This document shows positions 8,164-19,419 of a DNA stretch of 64,000 bases, piece by piece (the first letter of the stretch is position 1; each line of letters begins with the position of its first letter). The stretch comes from Desulfuromonadaceae bacterium. GTDB taxonomy: Bacteria > Desulfobacterota > Desulfuromonadia > Geobacterales > Pseudopelobacteraceae. Where the stretch lies: the NCBI GenBank assembly GCA_028683435.1, contig JAQUIG010000007.1, positions 24,078 to 88,077 on the forward strand, read 5' to 3'. A program made the translations under genes and the position numbers. The notes under the pieces were generated by a model. That model was not told the DNA's origin, did not search any database, and saw nothing but the letters and a program-made list of their open reading frames with translations.

Positions 8164-8577
8164 AATACCTCTGAATCGTCAGTATATACTGGAAAGAAAT
8201 CCCTGAAAAGGTGTTCAGGGAGAATGCCCTTAGTCGCGGAAGGATAGCGCATATGGGGCATAAGAATCAATGCCGATTGGCATCTCTACAAATATTATCC
8301 GCTAATGTGGGATTACAATAACAAACCGGTCACAAGCCTGTCCCATTAATTCCCTGCAGCAGGGCCCGACGGGATATCGGCGGATAATTAAAACAGCGTG
8401 GTAAAATAATTATAATCTACTCCGAATTGCCGCAGCTATTTCATGTTAAATATACAAAATTTGCTTTGACTACAGCTTGTTAAGAGTGATATATATGCGC
8501 GGTTAAAATAAATTCCTGTTTGGTATAAATAAAATTCAACGTGAGACAAAAGCGGACAATCATAAGGAGATCCACCT
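8164..8577. other. Intergenic region between corA-like gene and chemotaxis receptor
   Basis: 414 bp of AT-rich sequence separate two divergent genes. A 12-bp palindrome CAGTATATACTG lies near 8180 and a small hairpin (CCCTGA...TCAGGG) near 8202-8221. The receptor has a good ribosome-binding site (AAGGAGATCCACCT) just before 8578. No coding frame or confident promoter was recognised. Confidence 0.5.
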
Positions 8578-10212
8578 ATGTTTAAGGCATTTGAAAATTT
8601 AAGTATCAGAGTAAAACTGGTGGCCGCTTTTCTTGTCATTGCGGTCTTTTCCGGAGTGCTGGGAACCGTCGCAATCATCAACGTAACCACCATGAAGAAA
8701 GCTGATGACTTCATGTATAAAGAGGTGGCTCTGCCGTTGGCAGAACTGCGAGAGATAACCCAGACCTTTCTGATGAACCGGATCATGACCCGTGCGATGA
8801 TCGCCGCCGCTGACCCTGATGAGCAGGAAGAAGCGGTGGACAATATAAAGTCAAACCTTGAAACGATGGCTGCAATAACCACCAAATATGAAAAGTTTCT
8901 TAATCGTACCGAAGAGAAAGCCGCCTATGCCGAGTTTAAAGCAGCCTATCAGGCCTATCTGCCGCTGCTGAATCAGATGATGGAACGGTCATTGGCCGGT
9001 AAGAATGCGGAGGCACTGGAAATCGCCAAGGGTGGCGCTTCAAGACAGGCCAACCTGATGATGCGGGCGCTGGAAAAAATGTCGGCGGTCAGTGTAAAGC
9101 ATGCAGGTGAAACAGCCGCTGCCAATGCCGCCATTGCCCGCAAGGCGCTGATCATCTCCGGCGTTTTGGCGCTGACAGCGGTACTTGTTGCCATTGCGAT
9201 CGGACTGACTGTATCCGGGCGAATCAGCACACCGTTGCTGCGCCTGCGCGACAGCTTTCAGAAGGTAGCGGACGGCGACCTGACCGTCAGGGTGGACTCA
9301 AACTGCCGTGATGAGATGGGGAGTCTGGCCAGTTCCTTTACCATCATGACCCAGCAGCTGCGGGAACTGATCACCAAGGTAACCAATACCTCGTCGGAGG
9401 TGGCGGATTCAACGAGAGAACTGCAGGGTACCGCCAACGAAATCGCAAATGGCGCTGAAACGGCCGCTAGCCAGACGATCAGCGTTGCTACCGCCAGTGA
9501 AGAGATGGCAGCTACCAGCAACGACATTTCCAATAGCTGCCAGGTGGCGGTGGAGAGCGCCCAGCGGGCCAGCAGAGCGGCCCAGGATGGTGCCGATGTG
9601 GTCCGTCAGACGGTAGAAGGGATGCGCCGAATTGCCGTCAGGGTCCAAAATACTGCCAGGACCGTAGACTCGCTAGGGGAGCGTTCCGATCAGATCGGTG
9701 CTATTGTCGCAACAATTGAGGACATTGCCGACCAGACCAACCTGTTGGCCCTGAACGCCGCCATTGAAGCGGCCCGTGCCGGTGATATGGGACGCGGCTT
9801 TGCAGTAGTAGCTGATGAGGTGCGCGCCCTTGCAGAACGAACCACCAAGGCAACTCGCGAGATCGGTGAGATGATCAAAGCGATCCAGTCTGAGACCCGC
9901 AGCGCCGTTACCGCTATGGATGAGGGGGTACGCGAAGTAGAAACAGGTACCAGCGATGCCGAACGTTCAGGAACAGCATTAGAGCAGATCCTGAACGAGA
10001 TTGAGGCGGTCAGCAGTCAGGTGCACCAGATTTCAACAGCGGCGGAAGAGCAGAGCGCCACCACCAGTGAGATTACTGATAATATCCATCGCATGACCCA
10101 GATCATCCAGGATACCGCCCGTGGTTCACACGAGACAGCCGCATCCGCTTCCAATCTGTCCGGCCTTGCAGAAGGGTTGCAAGGGGCGGTGGCGAGGTTC
10201 CAGCTTCATTGA
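8578..10212 (+). CDS. Methyl-accepting chemotaxis protein
   Basis: 544 residues. A membrane helix at about 12-32 is followed by a periplasmic four-helix-bundle sensor domain (about 35-185), a second helix (about 190-210) and HAMP ([21 protein letters not shown], about 212-265). The long coiled-coil signalling domain ends the protein. The conserved hairpin tip is present ([18 protein letters not shown], then [15 protein letters not shown]). It would signal through CheA/CheW to flagella or another output; the ligand cannot be told from sequence. No che genes are adjacent, so it is an orphan receptor. The C-terminus lacks an obvious CheR/CheB tether pentapeptide. Confidence 0.93.
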   Translation: MFKAFENLSIRVKLVAAFLVIAVFSGVLGTVAIINVTTMKKADDFMYKEVALPLAELREITQTFLMNRIMTRAMIAAADPDEQEEAVDNIKSNLETMAAITTKYEKFLNRTEEKAAYAEFKAAYQAYLPLLNQMMERSLAGKNAEALEIAKGGASRQANLMMRALEKMSAVSVKHAGETAAANAAIARKALIISGVLALTAVLVAIAIGLTVSGRISTPLLRLRDSFQKVADGDLTVRVDSNCRDEMGSLASSFTIMTQQLRELITKVTNTSSEVADSTRELQGTANEIANGAETAASQTISVATASEEMAATSNDISNSCQVAVESAQRASRAAQDGADVVRQTVEGMRRIAVRVQNTARTVDSLGERSDQIGAIVATIEDIADQTNLLALNAAIEAARAGDMGRGFAVVADEVRALAERTTKATREIGEMIKAIQSETRSAVTAMDEGVREVETGTSDAERSGTALEQILNEIEAVSSQVHQISTAAEEQSATTSEITDNIHRMTQIIQDTARGSHETAASASNLSGLAEGLQGAVARFQLH

Positions 10213-10310
10213 TCTACAGGCAATCTAAATGATTTAATCTTTAAATTATACTCCTGAAGAAAAAAAATAAACAGACTGTTATTTTGCTTTGGGAGTGGTA
10301 TATTTAACTC

Positions 10311-10588
10311 AAGAAGAGGGAAGGAAATCTGGTTTGGAGGTTCTCATCATGGAAGATACTCCGCCTGAGCGCGCCCGGTTTCAAGAGGGCATAGCGTTCT
10401 GTTCTACCGAGTTTGATTGATTTTAAAAGGGGGTCGATAACTATCGCAGAGACTCCGCCTGGAAGCAGGACACATAGATGTGGCAGCATACTCCGAGGGT
10501 TGTAAGGATCGGAATATTCCTTGAAAATGGAAGCAAATAAGTGAGTAACAAGTGAAGCCCACCGAACTAATTGGTGGGCTTTTCATTT
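10311..10588 (+). ncRNA. Candidate structured small RNA of unknown class with own promoter and terminator
   Basis: The gap after the chemotaxis gene has no credible coding frame but has transcript hallmarks. An extended -10 (TGGTATATT, 10296-10304) sits at one end and a strong intrinsic terminator (10555-10588) at the other. In between, ACTCCG occurs three times, twice as ACTCCGCCTG. Short hairpins are visible (CCTG-GAAG-CAGG, CACAT-AG-ATGTG, CGAT-AACT-ATCG, and GCCC...GGGC near 10362). TTTGGAG (about 10332) can pair with CTCCGAG (about 10491), and AAGGAA (about 10321) with TTCCTT (about 10517), giving a long rod closed by its ends. A 6S-like architecture is possible but not demonstrated, and I do not recognise an Rfam family. 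Confidence 0.5.
10555..10588 (+). terminator. Intrinsic terminator, possibly bidirectional
   Basis: AAGCCCACC (10555-10563) and GGTGGGCTT (10573-10581) form a 9-bp stem with a 9-nt loop, followed by TTTCATTT. It would end the candidate small RNA on the plus strand, and it also lies downstream of the response-regulator gene on the minus strand. Confidence 0.8.
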
Positions 10589-10665
10589 GGGTTTACTCGA
10601 TAATGCGTGCTTCACCCGCTAGCGATTTTGCACTGGTGGATTCAGACTGATAACCCCGGCGCGAC

Positions 10666-11739
10666 TTATTCTTGGCTCTTCTCGAAAATTTCGGCAAAAC
10701 TTTCCTTGATTTCATCGAATACGGCGAGAACTTGCGGGTCAAAATGCGCCGGCAACGTGCGTCCATCGCCATTCAAGATGATATCGCAGGTTTTTGCGTG
10801 ATCGAGCGCCGGCTTATAGATCCGGGTGCTGCGCAGCGCGTCATACTGGTCAACCAGCATAACGATTCGTCCCTCAACAGGTGTTTCATCTCCCTTTAAA
10901 CCGGCCGGATAGCCGGTACCGTCCCAACGTTCATGATGTGTGGCGGCAATAACGGCTCCCATCTTGAGCATGCTGTGTGAAGAACCTTTCAAAATACGCT
11001 CACCGATAGTCGTGTGAAGTTTAATTGCTTCAAATTCTTCTGCCGTCAGGGCACCCGGTTTCAGCAGAATCGAATCCGGGATGCCGATCTTGCCGACGTC
11101 ATGCATGGCGCTGGCCACCGAGATATCGCCGACAAAGCTGTCATCCATTTTAAAATAGAGAGCCATATTCTTGGCGTACTGCCCGACCCTCGAAATATGC
11201 AGACCGGTATCTTCATCACGGAGCTCGGCAGCAGCCGTCAGCCGTTCGATGATTTCCAGACTCATATGGGTTATCTCACCAAGCGCCGCATTGAGTTCGG
11301 CCGTTCTGTTTACGACCGTGCGCTCCAGTTCCGCCTTGTAGTTTTTTTCTATCTGAGTCAAGCGCTTGAAGTTGACACCCTTCTCAACCGTATGGACAAG
11401 TGACGGCGGCCGGTACGGTTTGATGATAAAATCAAAGGCACCCTTCTGAATCGCCTTGACCGCCACATCCAGATCGGCATATGCCGTCATCAGCACGACC
11501 GGCGTCTCCCTGTCCAGAAAACGAATCTTTTCAAGCAGCTCAAGTCCGTCCATGATCGGCATATTGATGTCTGTCAGCACAAGATCAACCGGCTCCAGCA
11601 CAAACTGTCTGACAGCTTCCTGACCATTTGAAAAGGCACGGGCCGAAAAACCGAATTCGGTCAACAGCGTTGTAACACTCTCCAGAACAAAACGATCGTC
11701 ATCGACCACAAATATTCTACCACTGCCGTTATTGCTCAT
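10666..11739 (-). CDS. Response regulator with HD-GYP cyclic-di-GMP phosphodiesterase domain
   Basis: 357 residues from the ATG at 11739, which overlaps the end of the upstream kinase gene by 11 nt. Receiver domain 1-125: acidic pocket VVDDD at 11-15, phospho-acceptor Asp57 in LTDINMP, and the KPYRPP lysine. A coiled linker (about 125-165) leads to an HD-GYP domain with [11 protein letters not shown] (His213-Asp214), [20 protein letters not shown] (GYP at 276-278) and the trailing [15 protein letters not shown] enzymes linearise cyclic di-GMP. All metal-binding residues seem present, so activity is likely. The overlap makes the neighbouring kinase the probable phosphodonor. Confidence 0.92.
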   Translation of the reverse strand: MSNNGSGRIFVVDDDRFVLESVTTLLTEFGFSARAFSNGQEAVRQFVLEPVDLVLTDINMPIMDGLELLEKIRFLDRETPVVLMTAYADLDVAVKAIQKGAFDFIIKPYRPPSLVHTVEKGVNFKRLTQIEKNYKAELERTVVNRTAELNAALGEITHMSLEIIERLTAAAELRDEDTGLHISRVGQYAKNMALYFKMDDSFVGDISVASAMHDVGKIGIPDSILLKPGALTAEEFEAIKLHTTIGERILKGSSHSMLKMGAVIAATHHERWDGTGYPAGLKGDETPVEGRIVMLVDQYDALRSTRIYKPALDHAKTCDIILNGDGRTLPAHFDPQVLAVFDEIKESFAEIFEKSQE

Positions 11740-14700
11740 TATCCAGCACCTCACGAATTTTCATCAGCAGCTCTTTTGGGGTAAAGGGCTTGGGCAGATA
11801 ATTCATCCCCTCTTCCACCCCCCCCTGACTGACGACCACTTCCTTTGTATAACCGCTGCAAAACAGCATCGGCATGTCCGGGTCAACCGACCGAATTGCA
11901 TCATATACCTCGCGGCCGTTCATTTTAGGCATAATGACATCGAGAATTACCAGACTAATCCGCCCCCTCTGTTCGCGGAACGTATCCAGAGCCTCCTCGC
12001 CATCAACCGCCTCAAGCACAACATAGCCAAACTCTTCGAGTATCTCCCTGCCGAACAGGCGAGCTGTTTCGTTGTCTTCAGCCAGAAGGATGCAGCTTTT
12101 GCCCTCGGTATCCGCCGCCTTCTCCTGCAGTTTTTCCAGGCTGGACGCAGGGGCCGAACCGAGCAGCGGCAGATAAATCTGGAAAATAGTGCCGAGGCCA
12201 ACGGTGCTATGGCACACAATATAACCCTTGTGTTCCTTGATGATGCCGTAGATGATTGACAGCCCCAGGCCGGTCCCCTTGCCCTGTTCTTTGGTCGTAT
12301 AGAACGGTTCAAAGACATGCTTCACAATGTCAGCGTCCATCCCGTCTCCGCTGTCGGTAAAGTTCAGGAGGGCATATCTGCCCGGCTGACCGAAGCCTCT
12401 GGCAAGAATAAAATCAGAATCAAGAGTGACCGCTTCGGTTGTAATAACTATCGAACCGCCATGCGGCATGGCATCACGGGCATTGGTTGCGAGATTCATC
12501 AACACCTGCTCAATCTGGCCGCTGTCGGCCAATACCGGCAACCCCTCATGTTCAAGGTTTATTTCAAGATGAATCTCTTCGCTGATCAGCCGAAACAGCA
12601 ACTGATGGATACGGTTGATTATTTCATTCAGGTCGACAACACCCGGGTTGGATGCCTGCTTGCGACTGAAGGCGAGCAGCCCCTTTGTGAGGCTTGAACC
12701 ACGCTCTGCGGCAGCCGCAATCTGTTCGGCATGCCTTTTAAGGGGGCTGTCGATTGGAAGCTTAAGCTGCATGATGCTGGCATAACCGACAATAGCCGCC
12801 AGGATATTATTGAAATCATGGGCTATGCCGCCGGCCAACTGGCCGATCGCGTCCATTTTCTGCGCTTGCCTGAGCTGTCCCTCCAGCTGTTTGCGTTCGG
12901 TAATATCTTCTTTAATGGCAATGAAGTGAGTGATGGCATAGCTGGTGTCCCTGATCGGCGCAATCAGCGCCTGCTCCCAATACAGCTCCCCGTCCTTCTT
13001 GCGGTTGTGAAATTCACCGCGCCATTCACCTCCTGCAAGAATTGTTTCCCACAGCTGTTTGTATTCCTCCTTGCTGGTTCCACCGGTTTTAAGAATGTTC
13101 GAATTTTGTCCAACCGCTTCTTCGAAACTGTAGCCGGTCAACTCTGTAAAATGCGGGTTGACGTATTCGATGCTGCCGGAGGTATCGGTAATCACAATTG
13201 AGGCAGGGTTCTGCTCGACCGCCACCGAAAGCTTGCGCAGGTGTTCTTCGGCCTTTACCCTTTCAGCCAGATCCCTTTTGGATTCATCATTAAGGCGGGC
13301 ATTTTCAAGCGCCAGAGATGCCAGTTCGCCAAACTGGACCAGAAGTTCCAGCTGTTCATCATTCAGCAGTCCCCCCTCGTCAACAAAAGCGACGCCGAGA
13401 ACTCCGACGACCTCCTCACCGGAGTTAAGCGGCACACCTGCCATACACCTCAGCACATCCCGGCCAGAATCGGGCAGACGCCCTTCCCATCGACTGTAAT
13501 CATCAATATAGGACAGTTTCCCGCTGCTCCAGATCCGCCCGGCAATCCCTTCTCCCGGCTTGATCGGATAATGATCGAGGTGGTTATAGATACCGCTCTG
13601 GAACACCATATGCATTTCGGTGCCGGCGGCATTTTTAAGGTATACATAGCAATGCTCGGTGCCGACCAGAGAGCCGGCACGGACAACAATGGTCTGCAGC
13701 AGATCGGCCACGTCCAGGCGGCTGATCAATCCCAGGGTTGTTTCGTGCAGCGCCTGCAGATAGTCGTTCTGGCGTTGGAGCTGTGCGTCGGCACGTTCAT
13801 GCCTGCCCAGATCTGCCTCCAGTCTGCTCCGCTGAAGATCGCTTTCTTGGACAAGCTCGTTAAAGGCCTGGCCCAATGTTGCTACTTCATCCTCCCCCCC
13901 CAGCGGGAAAAAACGATCGGCGCCTTTCCTATCCGGCAGACCCTCCACATGGCTGGTAAGCTGAATTATCGGGGCCGTCATGCGCCGCAGATAACGGCGC
14001 ATGAACCAGAACATGGTCACTAACAACAGCGGCAGGAAAACCATAAAGAGGTTTCTCACCCTGCTGACGGGGAGGTACGCTTCAGAAAGAGGAAAACTGC
14101 CACCGACAATCCACCCTTTCGACTTCAGTTGTTTAAAGGTGGCCAGGGTTTTCAGGCCGCGGGAATTGACGGTTTCTTCCGTACCCTCAAAACCGTTTAT
14201 GGCGCGATCGAGCAACTTGTTGGCCCCCGGGGGGATATCCCGCTTCATGATCCTCCCCTGGTCCGGATGAACAATCATCGTCCTCCCCCTGTCAAAGAGG
14301 AACATATAGCCGGTCCGGCCGATCTTGCGCTGCCTGAGCCCTCCCAAAAAATTGGGTTGCAGCAGATCGATACTGCCGCCAAGTACGGCCACCACATTGC
14401 CGCTTGCATCCAGAATCGGAGCGGTCAGCATAATTACAGGGTGATGGTGAGATTGTGAAGAATTGTAGGGATCAGAAATGTAGCTGGATTTAGTAACAAT
14501 GGTGACTTTCATATAATCACGGAAAGATAAATCCTTGCCCGTTCGTGAAAGTCCCAATGGCAGTTCGGCAATTACGCGCCCACGCGGGTCTAATAAAAAA
14601 ATCCCGTTGTCAAAAAGCCAGGTAAATTCTTCCCGATCCAGCAGAAATTTAAAGGCGCTCTTTGGGTTGGATACCACGGGAGGGGTAATCTTACCGGCAA

Positions 14701-14908
14701 GGACAATCAGCAAGTTGTGTGCTTCAGCCAGCTTCTGGTCTAATGCGTCTGCCTGATTGGATACGATCTGGAACTGCTGGTTGGAAATGGATTCCTTGAT
14801 ATATCCCTGCAGAAGATGTTGTATCAAAAACAGAAGAGCAAACAGGACAATTGTTACGGACAGGGGAAAGAGGAGCGTAACTTTGGTTTTCAGGCTGCAT
14901 CGAAACAT
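11729..14908 (-). CDS. Hybrid sensor histidine kinase (Cache-HAMP-GAF-PAS-HisKA-HATPase-REC)
   Basis: 1059 residues from the ATG at 14908, chosen because [14 protein letters not shown] leads straight into the first membrane helix (about 10-30). A Cache-type extracytoplasmic sensor (about 35-285) and second helix (about 290-312) follow, then HAMP. A GAF domain (about 400-560) and a PAS domain ([18 protein letters not shown]) precede the kinase core: HisKA with [11 protein letters not shown] (His697), ATPase N box [13 protein letters not shown] and [13 protein letters not shown]-terminal receiver has Asp990 in VILDVIMPK. Phosphate can pass from His697 to Asp990 or to the overlapping HD-GYP regulator, linking an external signal to cyclic-di-GMP breakdown. 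Ligand unknown. Confidence 0.92.
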   Translation of the reverse strand: MFRCSLKTKVTLLFPLSVTIVLFALLFLIQHLLQGYIKESISNQQFQIVSNQADALDQKLAEAHNLLIVLAGKITPPVVSNPKSAFKFLLDREEFTWLFDNGIFLLDPRGRVIAELPLGLSRTGKDLSFRDYMKVTIVTKSSYISDPYNSSQSHHHPVIMLTAPILDASGNVVAVLGGSIDLLQPNFLGGLRQRKIGRTGYMFLFDRGRTMIVHPDQGRIMKRDIPPGANKLLDRAINGFEGTEETVNSRGLKTLATFKQLKSKGWIVGGSFPLSEAYLPVSRVRNLFMVFLPLLLVTMFWFMRRYLRRMTAPIIQLTSHVEGLPDRKGADRFFPLGGEDEVATLGQAFNELVQESDLQRSRLEADLGRHERADAQLQRQNDYLQALHETTLGLISRLDVADLLQTIVVRAGSLVGTEHCYVYLKNAAGTEMHMVFQSGIYNHLDHYPIKPGEGIAGRIWSSGKLSYIDDYSRWEGRLPDSGRDVLRCMAGVPLNSGEEVVGVLGVAFVDEGGLLNDEQLELLVQFGELASLALENARLNDESKRDLAERVKAEEHLRKLSVAVEQNPASIVITDTSGSIEYVNPHFTELTGYSFEEAVGQNSNILKTGGTSKEEYKQLWETILAGGEWRGEFHNRKKDGELYWEQALIAPIRDTSYAITHFIAIKEDITERKQLEGQLRQAQKMDAIGQLAGGIAHDFNNILAAIVGYASIMQLKLPIDSPLKRHAEQIAAAAERGSSLTKGLLAFSRKQASNPGVVDLNEIINRIHQLLFRLISEEIHLEINLEHEGLPVLADSGQIEQVLMNLATNARDAMPHGGSIVITTEAVTLDSDFILARGFGQPGRYALLNFTDSGDGMDADIVKHVFEPFYTTKEQGKGTGLGLSIIYGIIKEHKGYIVCHSTVGLGTIFQIYLPLLGSAPASSLEKLQEKAADTEGKSCILLAEDNETARLFGREILEEFGYVVLEAVDGEEALDTFREQRGRISLVILDVIMPKMNGREVYDAIRSVDPDMPMLFCSGYTKEVVVSQGGVEEGMNYLPKPFTPKELLMKIREVLDNEQ

Positions 14909-15075
14909 AATCAATACCTGCGTTCTGTCGTGGCAGTTGACAAACTTGGCCGGAAAGATACCACAGTTATACAAAAGTGCGGTACATCGAATTTAAATAC
15001 GATTCACTATTTTTATTGCACTCTTGCCTGAGGCTTTTACTGAATATCCCACGGCACGTTTTAACCAACTTTTAT

Positions 15076-15105
15076 TTGGACAAGAGCCGGTCCATACAGT
15101 ATTAT
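15076..15105 (+). promoter_or_regulatory. Probable sigma-70 promoter for the murA-his operon
   Basis: TTGGAC (15076-15081), an 18-bp spacer and TATTAT (15100-15105) lie 35 nt before the murA start, in the divergent gap between the hybrid kinase and murA. Confidence 0.55.
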
Positions 15106-15140
15106 GAGAAAATTTAACAGGAATAAGAGGAGCATCTAGA

Positions 15141-16394
15141 TTGGACAAACTCATCATCAAAGGCGGAAAAAAACTTAAGGGAGACGTAACGGTCAGCGGT
15201 TCCAAAAACGCCTCACTCCCTATTTTTGTCGCGACAATCCTGGCCCCCGGGATCAACCAGATCAGCAATGTGCCGTTTCTGCGTGACATCAACACCACCA
15301 TCAAAGTGTTGGATTCACTTGGCGCCCGGATCGAAGGGAACGGCAATATTGTTAAAATCGACACAACCGGCATCAACAGCCACGAGGCGACCTATGATCT
15401 TGTCAAAACCATGCGCGCCTCGGTACTGGTTTTGGGACCGCTTCTGGCCCGTTTCGGCAAGGCGAGGGTTTCACTCCCTGGGGGGTGCGCCATCGGAGCC
15501 CGCCCGATCAACCTGCACCTGAAGGGTCTGCAGGCGCTGGGTGCTGAAATAACGCTCGAACATGGTTATGTCGAAGCAAAGTGCCGGCGTCTCAAGGGTG
15601 CCCGCATCAATTTCGACATTTCAACCGTCGGCGGCACCGAGCATCTGATGATGGCCGCCGCAACCGCCAAGGGTGAAACCCTACTGGAAAATGCCGCCAG
15701 AGAGCCTGAAATTGTTGATCTTGCTCTCTACCTGAACCGCATGGGTGCCAAGATCGAAGGGGCAGGAACCGACACTATCAGGATTCAGGGGGTGTCAGAA
15801 CTGTCAGCGGCCGATTATGAGGTCATGCCGGACCGCATCGAAGCCGGTACTTTTATGATCGCGGCGGCGATGACCGGCGGCGACATCCGTATCCACCGCA
15901 TGAAGCTGGAACATCTCGATGCGCTGGCGTTCAAGATGCAGGATGCGGGGGTTCTGATTACCAGCCGCGACGGCGTGGTGATGGTCAAAGGGCCCAAACG
16001 GGTTAAGAGCGTCAACATCAAGACCCGCCCCTATCCAGGTTTTCCGACCGACATGCAGGCCCAGTTCATGGCGATGATGTGCCTGGCAGATGGAGCCAGC
16101 GTCATCTCGGAGAATATTTTTGAAAACCGCTTCATGCACGTATCAGAACTGCAGCGTTTTGGCGCCGACATCACGGTTGAAGGGAGTACGGCAACGGTGA
16201 TCGGGGTAAAAAAACTGTCCGGCGCTCCGGTTATGGCCACCGACCTGCGGGCCTCGGCTTCGCTGATCCTGGCCGGCCTGGCTGCTGAAGGCACGACCGA
16301 AGTCACCCGCATCTACCACCTGGACCGCGGCTATGAGTCGATCGAGAAAAAATTTGCCGCCCTCGGCGCGGATATTGTGAGAGTTGCCGAATGA
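15141..16394 (+). CDS. murA: UDP-N-acetylglucosamine 1-carboxyvinyltransferase MurA
   Basis: 417 residues, normal length for the family. It catalyses the first committed step of peptidoglycan synthesis, transferring enolpyruvate from PEP to UDP-GlcNAc in the cytoplasm. The start is TTG at 15141, with AAGAGGAGC upstream and the expected N-terminus [24 protein letters not shown] near residue 22 is the UDP-sugar binding loop, and the catalytic loop [10 protein letters not shown] carries Cys116, the fosfomycin target; Asp replaces it in naturally resistant homologues but not here. It begins an operon with hisG, overlapping it by 4 nt. Confidence 0.97.
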   Translation: MDKLIIKGGKKLKGDVTVSGSKNASLPIFVATILAPGINQISNVPFLRDINTTIKVLDSLGARIEGNGNIVKIDTTGINSHEATYDLVKTMRASVLVLGPLLARFGKARVSLPGGCAIGARPINLHLKGLQALGAEITLEHGYVEAKCRRLKGARINFDISTVGGTEHLMMAAATAKGETLLENAAREPEIVDLALYLNRMGAKIEGAGTDTIRIQGVSELSAADYEVMPDRIEAGTFMIAAAMTGGDIRIHRMKLEHLDALAFKMQDAGVLITSRDGVVMVKGPKRVKSVNIKTRPYPGFPTDMQAQFMAMMCLADGASVISENIFENRFMHVSELQRFGADITVEGSTATVIGVKKLSGAPVMATDLRASASLILAGLAAEGTTEVTRIYHLDRGYESIEKKFAALGADIVRVAE

Positions 16395-17038
16395 ATGACT
16401 GGATTACCATAGCTATCCCCAAAGGGCGCATCCTTGAAGAGTCAGTCGAGATGTTCGGCAATATCGGCATCGACTGTCGAGAACTCCTTTCAGATTCACG
16501 TAAGCTCATTTTTGAAAACAGCGCAGAGCGGATGCGCTATATGATTGTCCGGGCAACAGATGTTCCTACCTACGTGGAATACGGCAGCGCCGATCTCGGC
16601 ATCGTCGGCAAGGATACGCTGATGGAACAGTGCAAGGATGTCTATGAACCGCTCGACCTGAAATTCGGTTACTGCCGCATGATGGTAGCCGAACCGGCCG
16701 ATCTAGCAAAGGCTGATGATCCATCTTGCTGGTCGCATATCCGGGTGGCGACCAAATACCCGCATGTGACGGAAAATTATTTTGCCGCCAAAGGGGTGCA
16801 GGTCGAGATCATCAAGCTCTACGGTTCGATCGAACTGGCACCGCTGGTCGGCCTCTCCGACCGCATCGTCGATCTGGTCTCAACAGGAGAGACGATGCGT
16901 CAAAACGGCCTGGTTGAAGTTGAAACCATTGCCGAGATAACCACCCGCCTGATAGTCAACCGGGCCAGTCTGAAAACAAAAAACGATCGTATTTCGCACA
17001 TTATCCAGGCGTTGGAGCAGTTACTCCAATCGCACTGA
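16391..17038 (+). CDS. hisG: ATP phosphoribosyltransferase, short form (HisG-S)
   Basis: 215 residues: first step of histidine synthesis, joining ATP and PRPP. The length shows the short form, which lacks the C-terminal regulatory domain and in known cases needs the HisZ subunit for activity and feedback control. Motifs: [15 protein letters not shown] at the N-terminus, [14 protein letters not shown], and the PRPP-binding loop [14 protein letters not shown] near residue 160. The start overlaps the murA stop by 4 nt (ATGA), so translation is probably coupled. hisZ is not in the window and must lie elsewhere. Confidence 0.96.
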   Translation: MNDWITIAIPKGRILEESVEMFGNIGIDCRELLSDSRKLIFENSAERMRYMIVRATDVPTYVEYGSADLGIVGKDTLMEQCKDVYEPLDLKFGYCRMMVAEPADLAKADDPSCWSHIRVATKYPHVTENYFAAKGVQVEIIKLYGSIELAPLVGLSDRIVDLVSTGETMRQNGLVEVETIAEITTRLIVNRASLKTKNDRISHIIQALEQLLQSH

Positions 17039-17050
17039 GCAAGGTAAAAT

Positions 17051-18343
17051 ATGCTTTTTCTTGACATCAATGAGCCCGGTTTCGCACAAAAATTTGACAC
17101 CATTCTTTCGCGCGGAGAAGAGAGCGGGCGGGAAGTTGAACAGACCGTGCTTGATATCATCACCGCTGTCCGTCAACGCGGTGATGCAGCTCTGCTGGAA
17201 CTGACCCGCCGTTTTGACCGACTGGAAGCGGCCTCAATAGCCGAACTGGAGGTGTCCGCTGCGGAGATCAAGGCGGCCTTCGCGACTGTTTCTGCCGAGG
17301 AGATCGCCTCACTCCGGCTGGCGGTCAAGCGGGTTACCCGTTTCCACGAGAAACAGAAACAGCAGACCTGGCTGTCGACGGAAGAACCGGACATCATGCT
17401 GGGACAGAAAGTTACACCTCTCTCTCGGGTCGGTATCTACGTCCCGGGGGGGAAGGCCAGCTACCCGAGCAGCGTTATCATGAACGCCGTACCGGCCAAC
17501 GTCGCCGGAGTTGGTGAAATCATCATGGTCGCCCCCTCCCCCGGCGGAGAGATCAGCCCTCATGTGCTTGTCGCCGCCAGTCTCTCAGGTGTCCACCGCA
17601 TCTTCCGGATCGGCGGGGCGCAGGCTGTTGCTGCCCTGGCATACGGTACGGCAACGATTCCAAAGGTTGACAAGATCACCGGACCGGGCAACATCTATGT
17701 TGCCACCGCCAAGAAACTGGTGTTCGGGCAGGTCGGCATCGACATGATCGCCGGGCCGAGCGAGATTCTGGTGATCAATGACGGCAGCGGCAACCCGGCC
17801 CACATCGCCGCCGACCTTCTCTCACAGGCGGAGCATGATGAACTCGCATCATCGATCCTGATCACGACCGACCGCCGCTTTGGCGAAAAAGTGGCCGCAG
17901 AAGTGGAACGGCAGCTGGCGGAGCTTTCCCGCGAGACAATCGCCCGCGCTTCCTGGGAAAAATACGGGGCGATCATTGTAGCCGATACTCTGGACGAGGT
18001 TATCGCGTTCTCCAACCGCATCGCCCCTGAACATCTCGAACTCGCAGTGGCCGACCCGTTTGCAATCCTTTCACAGATAACCAATGCCGGCGCGATCTTC
18101 ATGGGGCACTGGACCCCCGAGGCGGCCGGAGATTATCTGGCCGGGCCCAACCACACCCTCCCGACAGGCGGTACATCCCGCTTCTTCTCACCACTCTCGG
18201 TTGATGACTTTGTCAAAAAATCATCAATCGTCTATTTTTCACAGGATGGCCTACAGCGACTGGGCGCCGATATCGTCAGAATCGCCGCTTTGGAAGGGCT
18301 TGAAGCACATGGCCGGTCAGTAACCATACGGCAGGAGAAATAG
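17051..18343 (+). CDS. hisD: Histidinol dehydrogenase HisD
   Basis: 430 residues. NAD- and zinc-dependent enzyme for the last two steps of histidine synthesis (histidinol to histidine). Family signature regions are intact: PGGKASYPSSVIMN, VDKITGPGNIYVA, SQAEHDELASS (zinc-binding Gln and His) and the C-terminal TGGTSRFFSPLSV. Length matches the family. It starts 12 nt after hisG and is followed 3 nt later by hisC, in one operon. No missing catalytic residue noticed. Confidence 0.97.
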   Translation: MLFLDINEPGFAQKFDTILSRGEESGREVEQTVLDIITAVRQRGDAALLELTRRFDRLEAASIAELEVSAAEIKAAFATVSAEEIASLRLAVKRVTRFHEKQKQQTWLSTEEPDIMLGQKVTPLSRVGIYVPGGKASYPSSVIMNAVPANVAGVGEIIMVAPSPGGEISPHVLVAASLSGVHRIFRIGGAQAVAALAYGTATIPKVDKITGPGNIYVATAKKLVFGQVGIDMIAGPSEILVINDGSGNPAHIAADLLSQAEHDELASSILITTDRRFGEKVAAEVERQLAELSRETIARASWEKYGAIIVADTLDEVIAFSNRIAPEHLELAVADPFAILSQITNAGAIFMGHWTPEAAGDYLAGPNHTLPTGGTSRFFSPLSVDDFVKKSSIVYFSQDGLQRLGADIVRIAALEGLEAHGRSVTIRQEK

Positions 18344-18346
18344 TAA

Positions 18347-19399
18347 GTGAATTATCTACGTCCCAATATCGCTACCATGGACGGCTACGTCCCCGGTTTC
18401 CAGCCGGCTGACGTCGCATCCTGGATCAAGCTCAATACCAACGAAAACCCTTATCCTCCCTCCCCAAAAGTTGTAGAAGCAATTCTGGCGGAAGTTGGGA
18501 GTGACGGCGCGGCGCTACGAACCTACCCGAGCGCTTCCAGCCAGAAGTTGCGCGAAGCGGCAGGTGCACTGTACGGCTTTGACCCCACGTGGATCATCAT
18601 GGCCAACGGCTCCGATGAAGTTCTCAACAACCTGATCAGAGCCTGTGCCGGAGAGGGGGAGGATATCGGCTATGTACATCCATCCTACTCCTACTACTCG
18701 ACGCTGGCGGAGATTCAGGGTGCAGTCGTCTGCGCCTACGGTTTGAGCGATTCGTTCACTATTGAATCTTTTCCCGAGCATTACCACGGCAAGGTGTTCT
18801 TCCTGACGGCTCCCAACTCACCGCTCGGATTCGCATTTCCGCTGCACTATGTAGAGAAGATTGCGCAAAATTGCGGTGGACTGCTCGTGATTGACGAAGC
18901 ATATGCCGACTTTGCCGATCAGAACGCTCTCGAACTGGTGAAAAAATACGAGAATGTGGTTGTAACCCGCACTCTGTCAAAGAGCTACGCCCTCGCCGGT
19001 ATGCGCCTCGGACTGGCTATCGCCCGTCCCGAAATAATTGCCGCCCTCGACAAGATCCGTGATCACTACAACCTTGACCGACTGGCCCAGGCGGCATGCC
19101 TTGCCGCATTGGAAGACCAACCCTACTTCCGTGAATCCTGCCGGAAGATTATTGAAACCCGCGAATGGTTTTCCCGGAAACTGGCGGCAATAGGATACGA
19201 CGTGATACCATCACAGGCGAATTTCATATTTGCATCACCACCGGACAGAAACGGCAGGCGGGTTTATGACGGGTTGTATAGTCGCAAAATCCTCGTACGG
19301 CTCCTCTCCGATCCGTTGCTGGCCCACGGCCTCAGAATTTCAATCGGGACGAGGGAAGAGATGGAAACAACGCTGACCGCCATGACAGAGATCGGATAA
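18347..19399 (+). CDS. hisC: Histidinol-phosphate aminotransferase HisC
   Basis: 350 residues, GTG start 3 nt after the hisD stop with GGAGAAATA upstream. PLP-dependent fold-type I enzyme converting imidazole-acetol phosphate to histidinol phosphate. Signatures: [13 protein letters not shown] near residue 29, [12 protein letters not shown] for cofactor binding, IDEAYADFA, and [14 protein letters not shown] holding the Schiff-base lysine. Arg in [11 protein letters not shown] near the C-terminus fits the substrate phosphate site. Lies between hisD and hisB. Confidence 0.96.
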   Translation: MNYLRPNIATMDGYVPGFQPADVASWIKLNTNENPYPPSPKVVEAILAEVGSDGAALRTYPSASSQKLREAAGALYGFDPTWIIMANGSDEVLNNLIRACAGEGEDIGYVHPSYSYYSTLAEIQGAVVCAYGLSDSFTIESFPEHYHGKVFFLTAPNSPLGFAFPLHYVEKIAQNCGGLLVIDEAYADFADQNALELVKKYENVVVTRTLSKSYALAGMRLGLAIARPEIIAALDKIRDHYNLDRLAQAACLAALEDQPYFRESCRKIIETREWFSRKLAAIGYDVIPSQANFIFASPPDRNGRRVYDGLYSRKILVRLLSDPLLAHGLRISIGTREEMETTLTAMTEIG

Positions 19400-19419
19400 T
19401 GCAACCTATGGGAGGAGTA

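Noticed and set aside
10311..10588. Riboswitch (GEMM, cobalamin, glycine and similar)
   Set aside because: None of the core motifs I know was found, and no same-strand gene follows the terminator.
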